A stretch of 59,245 nt of DNA from an uncultured Archangium sp. (lineage in GTDB: Bacteria > Myxococcota > Myxococcia > Myxococcales > Myxococcaceae): NCBI GenBank assembly GCA_903905455.1, contig CAIVGN010000231.1:1-59245 (forward strand), in the 5' to 3' direction. The translations under genes were made by a program, and so were the position numbers. This document shows, piece after piece, positions 25,642 to 34,916 of this stretch. The notes beneath the pieces were generated by a model. It saw nothing but the letters and a program-made list of their open reading frames with translations. It did no database searches and was not told the DNA's origin. The first letter of the stretch is position 1, and each line of letters begins with the position of its first letter.

Positions 25642-28600
25642 TCAGTCCAGCAGCTTCGGGTTGCTCGCGAGGTGACCGGCCAATGCCATCAGCAACTGGG
25701 CCTCATGGGCGTCAGTGATGTGGTCGAGCTCGCGGTTGACCAGGCCGAAGACGGCGACGAGCAGCACCCACAGCCGCTCGGGGCGGGAACTGAGCTCGGT
25801 CAAGGCGCGCGCGATGTCGGGGTGCTCGGGGTCGAGGAAGACCAGCTTGCGCTTCGCCTCGTAGCGCAGGGGCGTGGCGCCGCCCTCGCGGGCGAGGCGC
25901 ACGTCCTCGAGCTCGTCGGGGGTGAGCGGCCCGAGGGCCCCGGCGCGCAGCAGCCGCAATTCCTTGCGCAGCGCCTTCAGGCCCGCGAGCAGCGCGGTGC
26001 CTTCGGGCGGGTCGGCCTCGCGCACCGCCTGCTGCCATTCCGCGGGGGCGGTGACGCGCCACACGCGGCCCTTGCCGAGCAGCGCCTCGAGCCCCGTCAG
26101 CCAGGGCGCCGAGAAGGAAGACGCCGAGAGCACGCACGCCGTGACGGGCGAGGAGGGGCCCGCGCCGCGCTCGAAGACGGCGAGGCGGGCGCCGCTGGAG
26201 ACCTCGGCGGCCAGGGCGCGCAGCGTGACCTTCTCGTCCTCCACGGTGACGAAGAACGGCGCGTCGGCGAGCGCCTGGGCCGCGCCGCTCGAGCGCTGCA
26301 AGTCGGCGAGGGACTCCACGCGCGAGTGCGCGAGGAACTCGAGGGCCCAGCTGGCGGCCTGCTCGCGCTCGCGGGGGCCGAGGTCCTTCGCGGCTTCAGC
26401 CAGCGCCCCGAAGAGGCGCTCGACCTGCGCGCGCACCAGGCCGAGCTGCGCGCGGGTGGGGGTGGCCTTGGTCCAGTCGGCGTCGACCGCGAGGCCGTCG
26501 ATGCCCACCACGCCCACCACGCCGGGCCAGCGCTCCTCGAGGGCGTGCAGGCAGATGCCGTCGCGGGCGAGCATCACCACGCCGGCCTCGGTGGACAGCG
26601 CGAGCTCGCCCTGCAGCGGGCCGGCGTCCACCTGCACGCGCACCAGGGCCTCGCCCTTCCACTTGAGTGATGCGAGGCGCCGCGAGGTCAGCGCGTGCTT
26701 GAGGTTCTCGGCGCGCCGGAGGTCCTGGGTCACGTCGTCGAAGCGCAGCTCGAGCATCGCGAGGGTGGCGCGGGTCACGGGCGAGTCGAGGAGCACGGTG
26801 GGCTCGGGGGGTGTGCCGTCCCCGGGCGTGGCGAGGGACACCCTGCCCTGCCGCGCGGCGAGCTGGAGCACCTCGCCCACGGTCACCGGCGTCCCGGCGA
26901 GCGACTCGAAGAGGGGCAGCGCGGGGAGCGCCGCGGCGAGGGGGCCGGCCTGGCCTGCGCGCCACCGCACGGCCGCGCGGGCCCAGTCGGGGAAGGTCGC
27001 GTCGCGGGACTGCAGGCGGCGCAGCAGCAGCTTCTCCAGGGCGGCCTCGGTGGCGCTGATCAGCGCCTTGAAGTGTTGATCTCGCTTGGCCTGGGTGAAG
27101 GCGTCGTCGGGGGTGAGCAGCGTCGAGGAGACGCGCGCGGTGCCGCCCACGGGATGTGGCCCGCTCCAGCGCTCGAGGAGCATGCGCTCGTGGAGCACCT
27201 CGATGACCAGCAGGCCGTCGGGCACGTCACCCAGGGCCACCTCGCCCTCGAGGGCCACGCGGTGCACCGGCTCGCGCCACGCGCTCTGGATCGGCGCCGC
27301 GACGACGTCGAAGCGCGGCCGCGCGCGGATGGAGTCGGCCACGCGCAGCGCCTCCGTGACGTCGTCGAAGGCGAAGCCCGCCTTCGTCGCCCACTCGAGC
27401 TCCCCGGCGCGCGGCCACCAGGCCTTTCGACCCGCCTCGAGGAAGGCGCCGCCGCGGCTGACGAGGGTGACCTTCCCCTCCTCGGTCTGGCGCTCGATGA
27501 GATCTTCGAGGCACAGCGACGGTTCACCGTCGTTGGTGCGCAGCAGCTTGAAGCGCAGCAGCGCGGGGTTCGGCACCGGCTCTTCCCGCGGCACCCGCTT
27601 GCTCTTCTTGCTGGGCTTCTTCTTCCCCTTCCACTTCCACGCGCGCTCCGAGGTGAGCTCGAAGGCGAACTGCACCAGCGTGGGCTCCCAGCCGGGGGGC
27701 GCCTGCCGGGGGTCGAGTTCCGCGGCGAGCCGGTCGCGCGCGGCCTTCACGGCCACCTGGACCTCGACGAAGGCCGCGTCGCGCTCCACGCCGGTGAAGC
27801 CGAGCGTCGGGGTGAGGCGCGGCGAATCGACGGCCGCGGCGAGTGGGCCCGCGAGCCCGTCCGCGAGCACGGTCAGCGGCTTCTTGCCCAGGAAGAGCTC
27901 GAGCCGCCCTGCCCCCTCGCGCGCGAGGACCACCTCGCCGGTGAGCCCGCCGGCGTCGAGGCGCTGACGCCACGGAGAGTCGAGGCGCAGGTGAACCTGC
28001 TCGACGGCGACGGCCTGTTCCCGTTGACGGAGCGCTGCAGCCTGGACCTTGAGGGATTCCCCCACGTGCTTCGCCCGCGGCCACCTGCGCAGCGCGACGT
28101 GCAGCGGCTCGGTGTCGGCGATGAGAATGGGCAGCCCATCGGGCAGCGTGCCGACCATCTTCCGGCTCACGTAGTGGAGGGCCTCGGTCGAGACCCCGTG
28201 GAGATCGCGGGTGACGCCGTCGGTGCAGGGGAAGACGGTGGCGCGCCGCAGGGCCTCGGCCTCGGCCGAAGGCAGCGAGCCATCGACGCCGCGACCCAGG
28301 GCGAGCAACACCGCGCGCGCGGCGTTCGGGTCGGGGAGCCGCGGCAACGCCTCACCCACCACCGCGCGCACCACCCGGTCGAGCGCCTGTCGCATTTCGG
28401 CCAGCTGATCAGCGGACAGCTCGCCGTCGACGCGCGGCTCGAGGCCGGGCAACTCGAGGAACACCAGCAGCGGCAAGGCGCAGGGCGGCTGCACCGTCGC
28501 GTAGAGGCGCGAGGCGACGTGCACGTGCACCGTCGCCTCGGGCGCAATGCCCTCGCGCAGCCCGGCGAGCGCGGTAAAGCCCGGCTGGCTGAGCTCGCAC

Positions 28601-31155
28601 CGCAGGGAGAGGCCCGCGGGCAGCTCGAACTTCACCACCGGGCGCGCCTCGAGCTGGCGACGGGCGGCGAGGCGCTGGAGCTCCGGGCCCGCGTCACCCA
28701 GGGCGCGCCCGAGCACCTGCACCAGGGTGGGCAGCAGCGTGAGCGACTCGAAGAGCACCAGCAGCTCGCCGGGCACGGGAGGACGGGCCTCGGTGGGCGA
28801 GGAGATGAGCACCCGGGGGTGCGCCTTGAGCTCGAGCAGCGACACCTTGCGCGCGCCGGCGTCGAAGACCTTCGCCTCGGCGACCACGCGGGTGACGTCG
28901 TCGAGGGTGTCGGGGGTGAAGCCGCGCAGCTCCTTTTCGAGGAAGGCCCTGAAGAAGAGCTCGCCCCCGGTGCGCCACGACGCCCGGGGGAGCTTCACCA
29001 GCTCGAGCACCAGCCGGCGCTGGGCGTCGCTGACCGCGGTCAACGCGCGCTGGAACGCGGCGTCGCGGGTGACGGCCGTCCACTTCTGGTTGGGCGTGAG
29101 GTCGGCGGCGTCGACGCTGGCGATGGCGTGCTGGTAGCGCGCGGTCAGCGAGGTGGTCTCGAGGCGCAGGCCCCGCTTGAGCAACGTCAGCGAGAGCGCG
29201 GTGTTGGCGGCGCGGGGAATGCCCACCTCGCCTTCGAGCCCTTCGCCGGCCACCGGCACCTTCACCACCACGTCGGGCAGCTCGGCGTACTCGCGGGGGC
29301 CGTCGAGGCGCTTGCGGATGTCGAGCTCGGCGGTGAGGCGCGCGGTGACGTCGTCGAGCCGCTTCAGGCCCAGCTTCTTGAGGATCTGGAGCTGGGCGTC
29401 GTTGAGCACCAGCACCCGCGACTCGTCGAGCAGGCCGAAGGCGAACGGGGTGCGCACGTAGCTCCAGTGGGCCTCGTCGTGGAGCGTCTGCAGCGAGACC
29501 GGCGCGCGGCCCAGGCAGGGGAAGAGCGGGGCCTCGCGCAACGCCTCGCGCAGCCCGGGGAGCCGCGTGCCGCGCTGGACCACCAGGCGCTCGAGGAGAT
29601 CGTGCGCGTGGGCCAACGCCGCAGGGGCAGGCAGCGCGGCGCACAGCGCGTCGGTCGCCGCGGTCTCGACCGCCTCGGCCACCAGGCCCAGGGCCTTCGA
29701 GGCGCCGCGGTCGTCGAAGAACATGTCGCCCAGCGGGCGGGTGATGTCGACCACCGCGCGCAGCCGCAGCGGCGCGAGCGCGTCGAGTTCGCCCGACTCG
29801 AGCAGCCGGCCCTCGTGGAGCACGCGCACGAAGGCGCCGTGGAGGCTGGCGTCGAAGCCCACCTCGCCCACGAGGCTGCGGCCGGTCACCGGGGCCCGGG
29901 CGGCCCAGTCACGGTCGGGCAGCGTGGGCACCTCGAGAGGCGCCGCGGCAACGCGCGCGCGGTTCTCGACGACGCGGGCGCGCTGCTGCACCAACTCCTT
30001 CACGTTGAAGCGCTTGCCCTCGGGGAGCAGCGTCACCAGGTCGCGGTGGTTCGCGAGGAGCACGGTGCCATCAGGGTAGGTCCCGCCCGGCAAGGGCTCG
30101 AAGGCGAAGGGCAACCAGCCGTGGCTGCGCTGCGCGGTCGCCACGGCCTCGAGGCTGACCCATTCACCCGCGGGCCCGGGCAGCACCCGCGCCCCTTGCA
30201 GCACCTTCTTCACCTCGGCTTCGAGGGACGGGTGGAGCAGCCAGGCGATGAACTCCTTGCGCCAGCGCTCGACCGTGCACAGCGCCTCGAGGCGCTCCGA
30301 GAGCAGCGTGCGCGAGACCTTGCGCAGGGCCTTCAGGGCCTCGTCGAGCAGCGCGTCGTCGTCGACCACGTCGGAGCCGGATGCGTTGCGCCGCAGCCCG
30401 TCGGCGCGGAGGTGCGCCTCCAACTGGAGCCCGGGCAGGGCCAGGGAGCGCGTGGCGACGAGCACGCCCAGCACGTCGAGTTCCAGGGTGCTGGTGGTCA
30501 GCGGCGCGTGAGGAGGGAGGAAGACGTCGAGCGTCCAGCCCTTGCCTTCCACCACGTGGCGCTCGGGCTTCGTGGGCTCGACGACGTCTTTCCCATCGAG
30601 CCTCAACGGGAGCGGGAAGCGGTGCGCGCGGGCGGCGATGGCCTTGCCTTCGGGTGAGCCGCGGAAGAAGCCCGCCACCACGCGCCAGCCGAAGCCCTTG
30701 CGCAGGTGGAAGGAGGTGGTGCGGGTGGCCCTGCGCGCGGTGACCTCGACGGTGGCCTGGGTGAGGGTCAGCGCCTTCGCCCCGCTCTCCACCTTCACGA
30801 AGACCGCGCCCGCACCGAGCGCGCCGGCGGCCCCCAGCGCGAGCAGCCGGGTGCGCTGCTCTTCGCGGGTGTTCCCCGGCTCGAGGGCCTTCTCCAGCAG
30901 GTGCGCGAGCGCGTCTTCGGCGAAGGGCGCGCCGTCGAAGCGGAGGATGACGTCGTCGGCGTCGGTCTCGACCTCGACGGACGTGGCGTCACTTTCCACG
31001 GCGGCGCGCAGCACCTCCAGCACCCAGTGCGAGGGGTCGGCGAAGCGGAAGTCGCGCAGGCGCTGCAGGGCCCGCGTGGCGTCGATGCGAATGCGGCCTT
31101 CGGTGACCTTCTCACCGCCCTCGCGCAGGGCGTGCTCCAGCTCGTGCTCGCTCAT
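25642..31155 (-). CDS. Giant sacsin-like repeat protein with degenerate GHKL N-terminus
   Basis: A 1837-residue cytoplasmic protein with no signal or membrane helices. Residues ~40-130 resemble a GHKL (Hsp90-type) ATPase: E47 lies in an N-box-like helix but the Mg-binding Asn is Ala51, FDGAPF (73-78) replaces DxGxG, and a Gly-rich loop follows at 108-117. From ~330 onward two half-modules alternate. Half A is marked by G-E-V/L at residues 441, 643, 854, 1074, 1305 and 1517 (spacing 202-231). Half B is a PLFxxxxGxPVSL-like segment near 335, 543, 763, 974, 1206, 1423 and 1633, often followed by a DDVT helix. The start overlaps the Hsp90-like gene by 4 bases. Function is unknown; a sacsin-like chaperone or sensor scaffold is inferred. 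Confidence 0.85.
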   Translation of the reverse strand: MSEHELEHALREGGEKVTEGRIRIDATRALQRLRDFRFADPSHWVLEVLRAAVESDATSVEVETDADDVILRFDGAPFAEDALAHLLEKALEPGNTREEQRTRLLALGAAGALGAGAVFVKVESGAKALTLTQATVEVTARRATRTTSFHLRKGFGWRVVAGFFRGSPEGKAIAARAHRFPLPLRLDGKDVVEPTKPERHVVEGKGWTLDVFLPPHAPLTTSTLELDVLGVLVATRSLALPGLQLEAHLRADGLRRNASGSDVVDDDALLDEALKALRKVSRTLLSERLEALCTVERWRKEFIAWLLHPSLEAEVKKVLQGARVLPGPAGEWVSLEAVATAQRSHGWLPFAFEPLPGGTYPDGTVLLANHRDLVTLLPEGKRFNVKELVQQRARVVENRARVAAAPLEVPTLPDRDWAARAPVTGRSLVGEVGFDASLHGAFVRVLHEGRLLESGELDALAPLRLRAVVDITRPLGDMFFDDRGASKALGLVAEAVETAATDALCAALPAPAALAHAHDLLERLVVQRGTRLPGLREALREAPLFPCLGRAPVSLQTLHDEAHWSYVRTPFAFGLLDESRVLVLNDAQLQILKKLGLKRLDDVTARLTAELDIRKRLDGPREYAELPDVVVKVPVAGEGLEGEVGIPRAANTALSLTLLKRGLRLETTSLTARYQHAIASVDAADLTPNQKWTAVTRDAAFQRALTAVSDAQRRLVLELVKLPRASWRTGGELFFRAFLEKELRGFTPDTLDDVTRVVAEAKVFDAGARKVSLLELKAHPRVLISSPTEARPPVPGELLVLFESLTLLPTLVQVLGRALGDAGPELQRLAARRQLEARPVVKFELPAGLSLRCELSQPGFTALAGLREGIAPEATVHVHVASRLYATVQPPCALPLLVFLELPGLEPRVDGELSADQLAEMRQALDRVVRAVVGEALPRLPDPNAARAVLLALGRGVDGSLPSAEAEALRRATVFPCTDGVTRDLHGVSTEALHYVSRKMVGTLPDGLPILIADTEPLHVALRRWPRAKHVGESLKVQAAALRQREQAVAVEQVHLRLDSPWRQRLDAGGLTGEVVLAREGAGRLELFLGKKPLTVLADGLAGPLAAAVDSPRLTPTLGFTGVERDAAFVEVQVAVKAARDRLAAELDPRQAPPGWEPTLVQFAFELTSERAWKWKGKKKPSKKSKRVPREEPVPNPALLRFKLLRTNDGEPSLCLEDLIERQTEEGKVTLVSRGGAFLEAGRKAWWPRAGELEWATKAGFAFDDVTEALRVADSIRARPRFDVVAAPIQSAWREPVHRVALEGEVALGDVPDGLLVIEVLHERMLLERWSGPHPVGGTARVSSTLLTPDDAFTQAKRDQHFKALISATEAALEKLLLRRLQSRDATFPDWARAAVRWRAGQAGPLAAALPALPLFESLAGTPVTVGEVLQLAARQGRVSLATPGDGTPPEPTVLLDSPVTRATLAMLELRFDDVTQDLRRAENLKHALTSRRLASLKWKGEALVRVQVDAGPLQGELALSTEAGVVMLARDGICLHALEERWPGVVGVVGIDGLAVDADWTKATPTRAQLGLVRAQVERLFGALAEAAKDLGPREREQAASWALEFLAHSRVESLADLQRSSGAAQALADAPFFVTVEDEKVTLRALAAEVSSGARLAVFERGAGPSSPVTACVLSASSFSAPWLTGLEALLGKGRVWRVTAPAEWQQAVREADPPEGTALLAGLKALRKELRLLRAGALGPLTPDELEDVRLAREGGATPLRYEAKRKLVFLDPEHPDIARALTELSSRPERLWVLLVAVFGLVNRELDHITDAHEAQLLMALAGHLASNPKLLD

Positions 31156-32714
31156 GACAGGGCCCACCGGGTGAGCGCCGCGTCGCGCTGGGCGTCGAGC
31201 TTCGAGGCCTGGACCAACACCAGCCGCGCCATGAGGACCGCGGCGAGCCTGGGCGCGGTGGTGAAGAGCCGCGAGGCCTTGTCGATGGCCGGGTGGCCCA
31301 GGTTGAAGCAGAGCACCGGCGGCGTGTTCCGCGCGAAGGCCGAGCCGCGCGCGAGGTGCGCCTGCATCGGCTGGGAGAGGGCCTCGAGCAGCACCCACGG
31401 GTCTTCGGCCGCCGCGGCGCGCACCCGGGAGACCTCGACCTGTTTCACTTGCGCGCCGGCGTCACGCAGGAGGGCGGTGAGCGCGCTGGCGAACTCCGGG
31501 GGCGTGGGCACGTCGGGGGGCGCGGCGTAGGTGAAGTGTTCGTCGGCAGTGACGCTGCGCTTGACCTTGAGCAGCGCGGCGACGGCGTTGCCGGTCTCGG
31601 TGCCCCACTCGAGCTCGAGCACCGGCCACTTCGCGTCGAGGAGCCGGGACACCAGCGGCGTGCGCGAGCGCGAGAGCGTGAGCAGCCCCACCTCGCGCAC
31701 GTGAGACACGAGCTCCTCGTGGCCCACCGCGCCGCCGCCGGAGAGGCGGTACACGAGCTGCTTCGGCTTGAGGCGGGTGCGCGCGAAGTGAAACAGCGTC
31801 TCGAACGCGCGGGCGCCGTCCTTGTGGGTGGCGGCGGCGGTGAGCTCCCCGGGTAATTGCGGGAGCAGCTTCTCGTCGACGAGCGCCTGCGCGAGGTCGA
31901 TGGCGCGAGAGAAGTGACGATCGCGGCGCACGTTGTCGCGAGTCAGCGTGTGCTCGAGGTAGCGGCTGACGATCTTCATCGCCACCCCGGGAATGAGGGG
32001 CTCGGTGGTCTCGAGCAGCGTGAGGCCCCGGTTGTAGAGGCCGGTGATCGCCGGCTCGACGCGGGAGGGGCCGGCGATGATGTGGGTGCCGTCTTCGACG
32101 TGCTCGACCTGGAACGGTGCGTCGACGGACAGGGGCTCGCGCACGGGCGTGGGCTCGGGCGGCGCGCTCCCGTTGGCGCTGCCCGCGGTGAAGACCACGT
32201 CGACGTCGGAGTGGCGACACCAGCGCGAGAGCGAGGCCCGCGAGCGGCTGACGAACTCGTCGTACTCGGCGGGGGTCACCTTCTTGTGGAGCGTGACGCG
32301 CGTGCCTTCCAGGGGCTCGTCGAGGCGCAGCAGTTCCCACGTGGTGTCGGCGCGGAAGAGCACCCGCCAGAACTCGCCGTCACGCCCGGTGTCCACCGTC
32401 ACCGCGTCGGGGCCGCAGGCGAAGATGCTCATGAAGCCGATGCCGAACTTGCCGATCTTCGTGAGGTCGTTCTCCTTCGTCGAGCGGAACTTGGTGACGA
32501 GGTAGTTCTCGATGACGTCGCGGTTCATGCCCTCGCCCCAGTCGGAGACGGCGATGAGCGCGAGGCCCTTCGGGGACGCGGGCCGGTACGAGAGCGACAC
32601 CTCGATGCGCGTCGAGCCGGCGTCGATGCTGTTCTGGATGAGCTCCCGGTAGAAGGCGAACGGGTCGGTGAACTGGTGGACGAGCTCTTCGACGATGCCG
32701 CCGGTGGCTTGCAC
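31152..32714 (-). CDS. Hsp90-like GHKL ATPase (HtpG-related)
   Basis: A 520-residue cytoplasmic ATPase. The Bergerat fold is intact: N-box ELIQNSIDAG (E24, N28), G1 motif DWGEGM (58-63) and lid/G2 motif GKFGIGF (88-94), plus 'EGTRVTLHKKV' (GTxVxL). It then diverges from HtpG in the middle and C-terminal domains, is shorter than HtpG (~620-640 residues) and lacks a recognisable Hsp90 dimerisation end. It starts at GTG 32714 with only a distant GAGG, and no other in-frame start preserves the fold. Coupling to the giant repeat protein suggests a two-component chaperone or conflict machine; that is inference. Confidence 0.9.
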   Translation of the reverse strand: MQATGGIVEELVHQFTDPFAFYRELIQNSIDAGSTRIEVSLSYRPASPKGLALIAVSDWGEGMNRDVIENYLVTKFRSTKENDLTKIGKFGIGFMSIFACGPDAVTVDTGRDGEFWRVLFRADTTWELLRLDEPLEGTRVTLHKKVTPAEYDEFVSRSRASLSRWCRHSDVDVVFTAGSANGSAPPEPTPVREPLSVDAPFQVEHVEDGTHIIAGPSRVEPAITGLYNRGLTLLETTEPLIPGVAMKIVSRYLEHTLTRDNVRRDRHFSRAIDLAQALVDEKLLPQLPGELTAAATHKDGARAFETLFHFARTRLKPKQLVYRLSGGGAVGHEELVSHVREVGLLTLSRSRTPLVSRLLDAKWPVLELEWGTETGNAVAALLKVKRSVTADEHFTYAAPPDVPTPPEFASALTALLRDAGAQVKQVEVSRVRAAAAEDPWVLLEALSQPMQAHLARGSAFARNTPPVLCFNLGHPAIDKASRLFTTAPRLAAVLMARLVLVQASKLDAQRDAALTRWALS

Positions 32715-32730
32715 AGCGCGGCATCATGCC

Positions 32731-32860
32731 TCACTGGAGGAAGACGCGCCTCGCCACACTGAAGGCGCTCACGGCCCGAGGGGAGTCGGGGACCTTCTTG
32801 AAGCGCGTCTCGAGCACCCGGCGCAGCGCCACCCAGGCGGCGCGATGAGCGCCATGGCGG
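32731..32860 (-). other. Possible coding remnant in divergent gap
   Basis: The gap 32715-32901 separates the Hsp90-like gene from the chimeric lipoprotein gene. On its minus strand about 36 codons before a TGA at 32731 have almost exclusively G/C third positions (ending RAVSAFSVARRVFLQ). There is no clear start with a ribosome site. It may be a gene remnant or chance. No firm promoter was identified in the gap. Confidence 0.25.
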
Positions 32861-32901
32861 CCTGAGGGGAGGGCGACTAAAGGAAAAGGGTGTTCTTCCC
32901 C

Positions 32902-33012
32902 ATGCTGGTGCTGGTCGCTGCGGCCCCCGTCGTGATCGCAGTCCCCGCCACCCGTGTCACCGCGGGGCATGACGGACTCGCCATGGCGCTGTCTCAGCGT
33001 CACGGCAGGTGA
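32902..33012 (+). pseudogene. N-terminal fragment of TolB-N-like gene, split by frameshift
   Basis: A 36-codon open frame from an ATG with signal-like MLVLVAAAPVVIAVPA, then 'HDGLAMALSQRHGR' and TGA. It matches the signal peptide and first helix of the TolB-N-like family of the intact gene at 22541. The continuation of the domain (GARVVSSDDLALLLGAERQ) is found in another frame beginning at the overlapping GTG (33009). The simplest reading is a frameshift near 33000-33012 that split the gene; a sequencing error would look the same. Confidence 0.5.
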
Positions 33013-34895
33013 GCGCCTCCGTCGAGGCAGGGGCCCGGGTGGTCTCGTCCGACGACCTGGCGCTGCTGCTGGGGGCCGAGCGCCAGCGAGAGTTGCTGGG
33101 GTGCGGGGACAGCAGCACTGCGTGCATCGCCGAGGTCGCCTCTGCGTTGAGCGCCAACGAGATTGTCTCCACCTCCGCTACCCTGGTGTCCGCGGGCCTG
33201 AGCGGAGACCAGTGGCAGCTCGAGGTCAAACGGGTCGACGGCAAGAATGGCAGCCGACTGGGCGGCGGAGGAAGTGACGCAGGTGGGGCTCTGGACGCCG
33301 GTGCCTGCGATGGCGGCCCGGAATTGCGCATCACGAGCGAGCGCCGCTACGTGTGGTTGACGCCCCTCGCGCGCCAGGTGCGCATCGACGTCGTGCCGAA
33401 CCCGGTCGCGCTCCCCGGCGTCTGGGTCGAAGAGGCCTCGGGGCACATGCGCCTGATCCTGGGCCCCGGGACGGCCTCGGACGCCGTCATCTGCGGCATC
33501 GACCCGGGGCTTCGGCGCTTCATCGAGTGGCGGGATCAGGCGTGCGACGCCGGAGTCAGCGACGGCGGCGCCAGCGACGCGGGGCTCTCCTGCGCCGTCA
33601 CCTCACACACCATGCAGGAGATCGAAGGGGACTCGATCAACCTCGCGAGGTACCAGATGGGCCGGCCCGACGCGGGGTCGCTCCTCGGCGCGCTGCCCAC
33701 GGAGATGACCGCCACGAACCTCGTGGGCTACGTGTCGGGCGATCAGCTGCAGGTGGCCATCCCCTCGGTGAACCTGGGCTACCTCGATCTCGTGGCTGAT
33801 GGCCTCATCACGCTCGCGCCCGGCGAGACCACCTTCGACGCTGGCTTCGACCTCGGGCCGTACCTCCAGAGAAGGCCCGGGACTGACGAAGACGTGTACC
33901 TGACGCAGCTCTCGGCGGTCGACGGCGGCGGCTTCTTGATCAACGCCGCGCGCGCCTCGAACGTGCGCCCGGCGCGGTTCGATGCGGGTGTGCTCACGCT
34001 CGACTTCGACCTGACGCGCCCCTCGCGCCTGCGCACGTTCACGGCGCGCTTTGAATGGAGCCACTTCGCGGAGCTGCTCCCCGCCACCTTCGACCTCGCG
34101 GTCAGCCCGATCGACGGTGGGTTTCGCGCCTCGAGGCAGGTGCCGCCCGTCGCCTTCGTGGACCCGGTCATTGGCGGCGCCGAACTCGGCTTCTACGCCT
34201 CCCTGCCCGACCTCATCTTCACCACCTTCCAGGACCTCGACGGCACCATGGCCCGACCCGCCGACGACGCTGGCTTCGACCTGGTCGTCGACTTCTCGAA
34301 CCCGTACCCCAGCTCGAGCGGAATTTTCGCGGGGGGCCGCTTCAGTTACGAGGGCGAGTTCCAGCTGCCCGATGCGGGGAACGATGGAGGTCGGCAGGGG
34401 CGCGCGCAGGTGACCTTCGCGGGGGACGTGGTCGAAGCGTGGGACGGCGGAGTGGTCAACCTGCGGCCCCAGGTGGCGCCGGTCCTCGACGTTCAGCTCG
34501 ACGGGCTCCCCTGGTCGCAAAGCTGTTCGGTGACGCGGGGCACCTGCCCCATCACCGACAAGGATCTCGCACTGGCGTGGACGGCGCCCATCGCGCCCGC
34601 CTCTGGCGGAAGCTGGGCAGGCGCACCCGATTCGTACGACGTCGTCCTCTCGCCTCTGAGCAAGGCCGGCCCGGCAGGCTTCCACCGGCCGGTCCCGTCG
34701 CTCGCGGTCACCTTCACGGTGTACCAGCCGCGCCTCACGGTGCCGCGCGCGTTGCTCGCCCCCGGGCTCTACGCGGTGCGCATCATCTCTCGCCGCGAGC
34801 CCCATCGCAGCCGACAGGCCCCGCTGCTCACCACGCTGCCCGAGGCGCATCAGCCGCTGTTGGTGCCGCTGTTGTTCGACGTGCCGGTCCAGTGA
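33009..34895 (+). CDS. Chimeric protein: TolB-N-like fragment fused to Asp/Gly-rich lipoprotein body
   Basis: A 628-residue frame from GTG 33009. Residues ~10-70 (LLLGAERQRELLGCGDSS, then EVASALSANEIVSTSATL) match the TolB-N-like protein at 22541. After 'VKRVDGKNGSRLGGGGSDAGG' (~80) the sequence turns into a typical myxobacterial secreted body with many D-A-G and D-G-G turns and beta strands. The body's own signal peptide and lipobox are missing. With the upstream fragment (32902) this looks like a deletion-fusion of two genes, possibly non-functional, although the 600-codon body stays open with normal codon use. Confidence 0.65.
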   Translation: MSASVEAGARVVSSDDLALLLGAERQRELLGCGDSSTACIAEVASALSANEIVSTSATLVSAGLSGDQWQLEVKRVDGKNGSRLGGGGSDAGGALDAGACDGGPELRITSERRYVWLTPLARQVRIDVVPNPVALPGVWVEEASGHMRLILGPGTASDAVICGIDPGLRRFIEWRDQACDAGVSDGGASDAGLSCAVTSHTMQEIEGDSINLARYQMGRPDAGSLLGALPTEMTATNLVGYVSGDQLQVAIPSVNLGYLDLVADGLITLAPGETTFDAGFDLGPYLQRRPGTDEDVYLTQLSAVDGGGFLINAARASNVRPARFDAGVLTLDFDLTRPSRLRTFTARFEWSHFAELLPATFDLAVSPIDGGFRASRQVPPVAFVDPVIGGAELGFYASLPDLIFTTFQDLDGTMARPADDAGFDLVVDFSNPYPSSSGIFAGGRFSYEGEFQLPDAGNDGGRQGRAQVTFAGDVVEAWDGGVVNLRPQVAPVLDVQLDGLPWSQSCSVTRGTCPITDKDLALAWTAPIAPASGGSWAGAPDSYDVVLSPLSKAGPAGFHRPVPSLAVTFTVYQPRLTVPRALLAPGLYAVRIISRREPHRSRQAPLLTTLPEAHQPLLVPLLFDVPVQ

Positions 34896-34916
34896 CCCCG
34901 GGAGAACATCGCTGAC

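Noticed and set aside
26695-30657. 1320-codon plus-strand open frame opposite the giant repeat protein
   Set aside because: Same reason: composition is Gly/Arg/Glu/His-rich without recognisable domains, while the minus strand has repeats and is coupled to the Hsp90-like gene.
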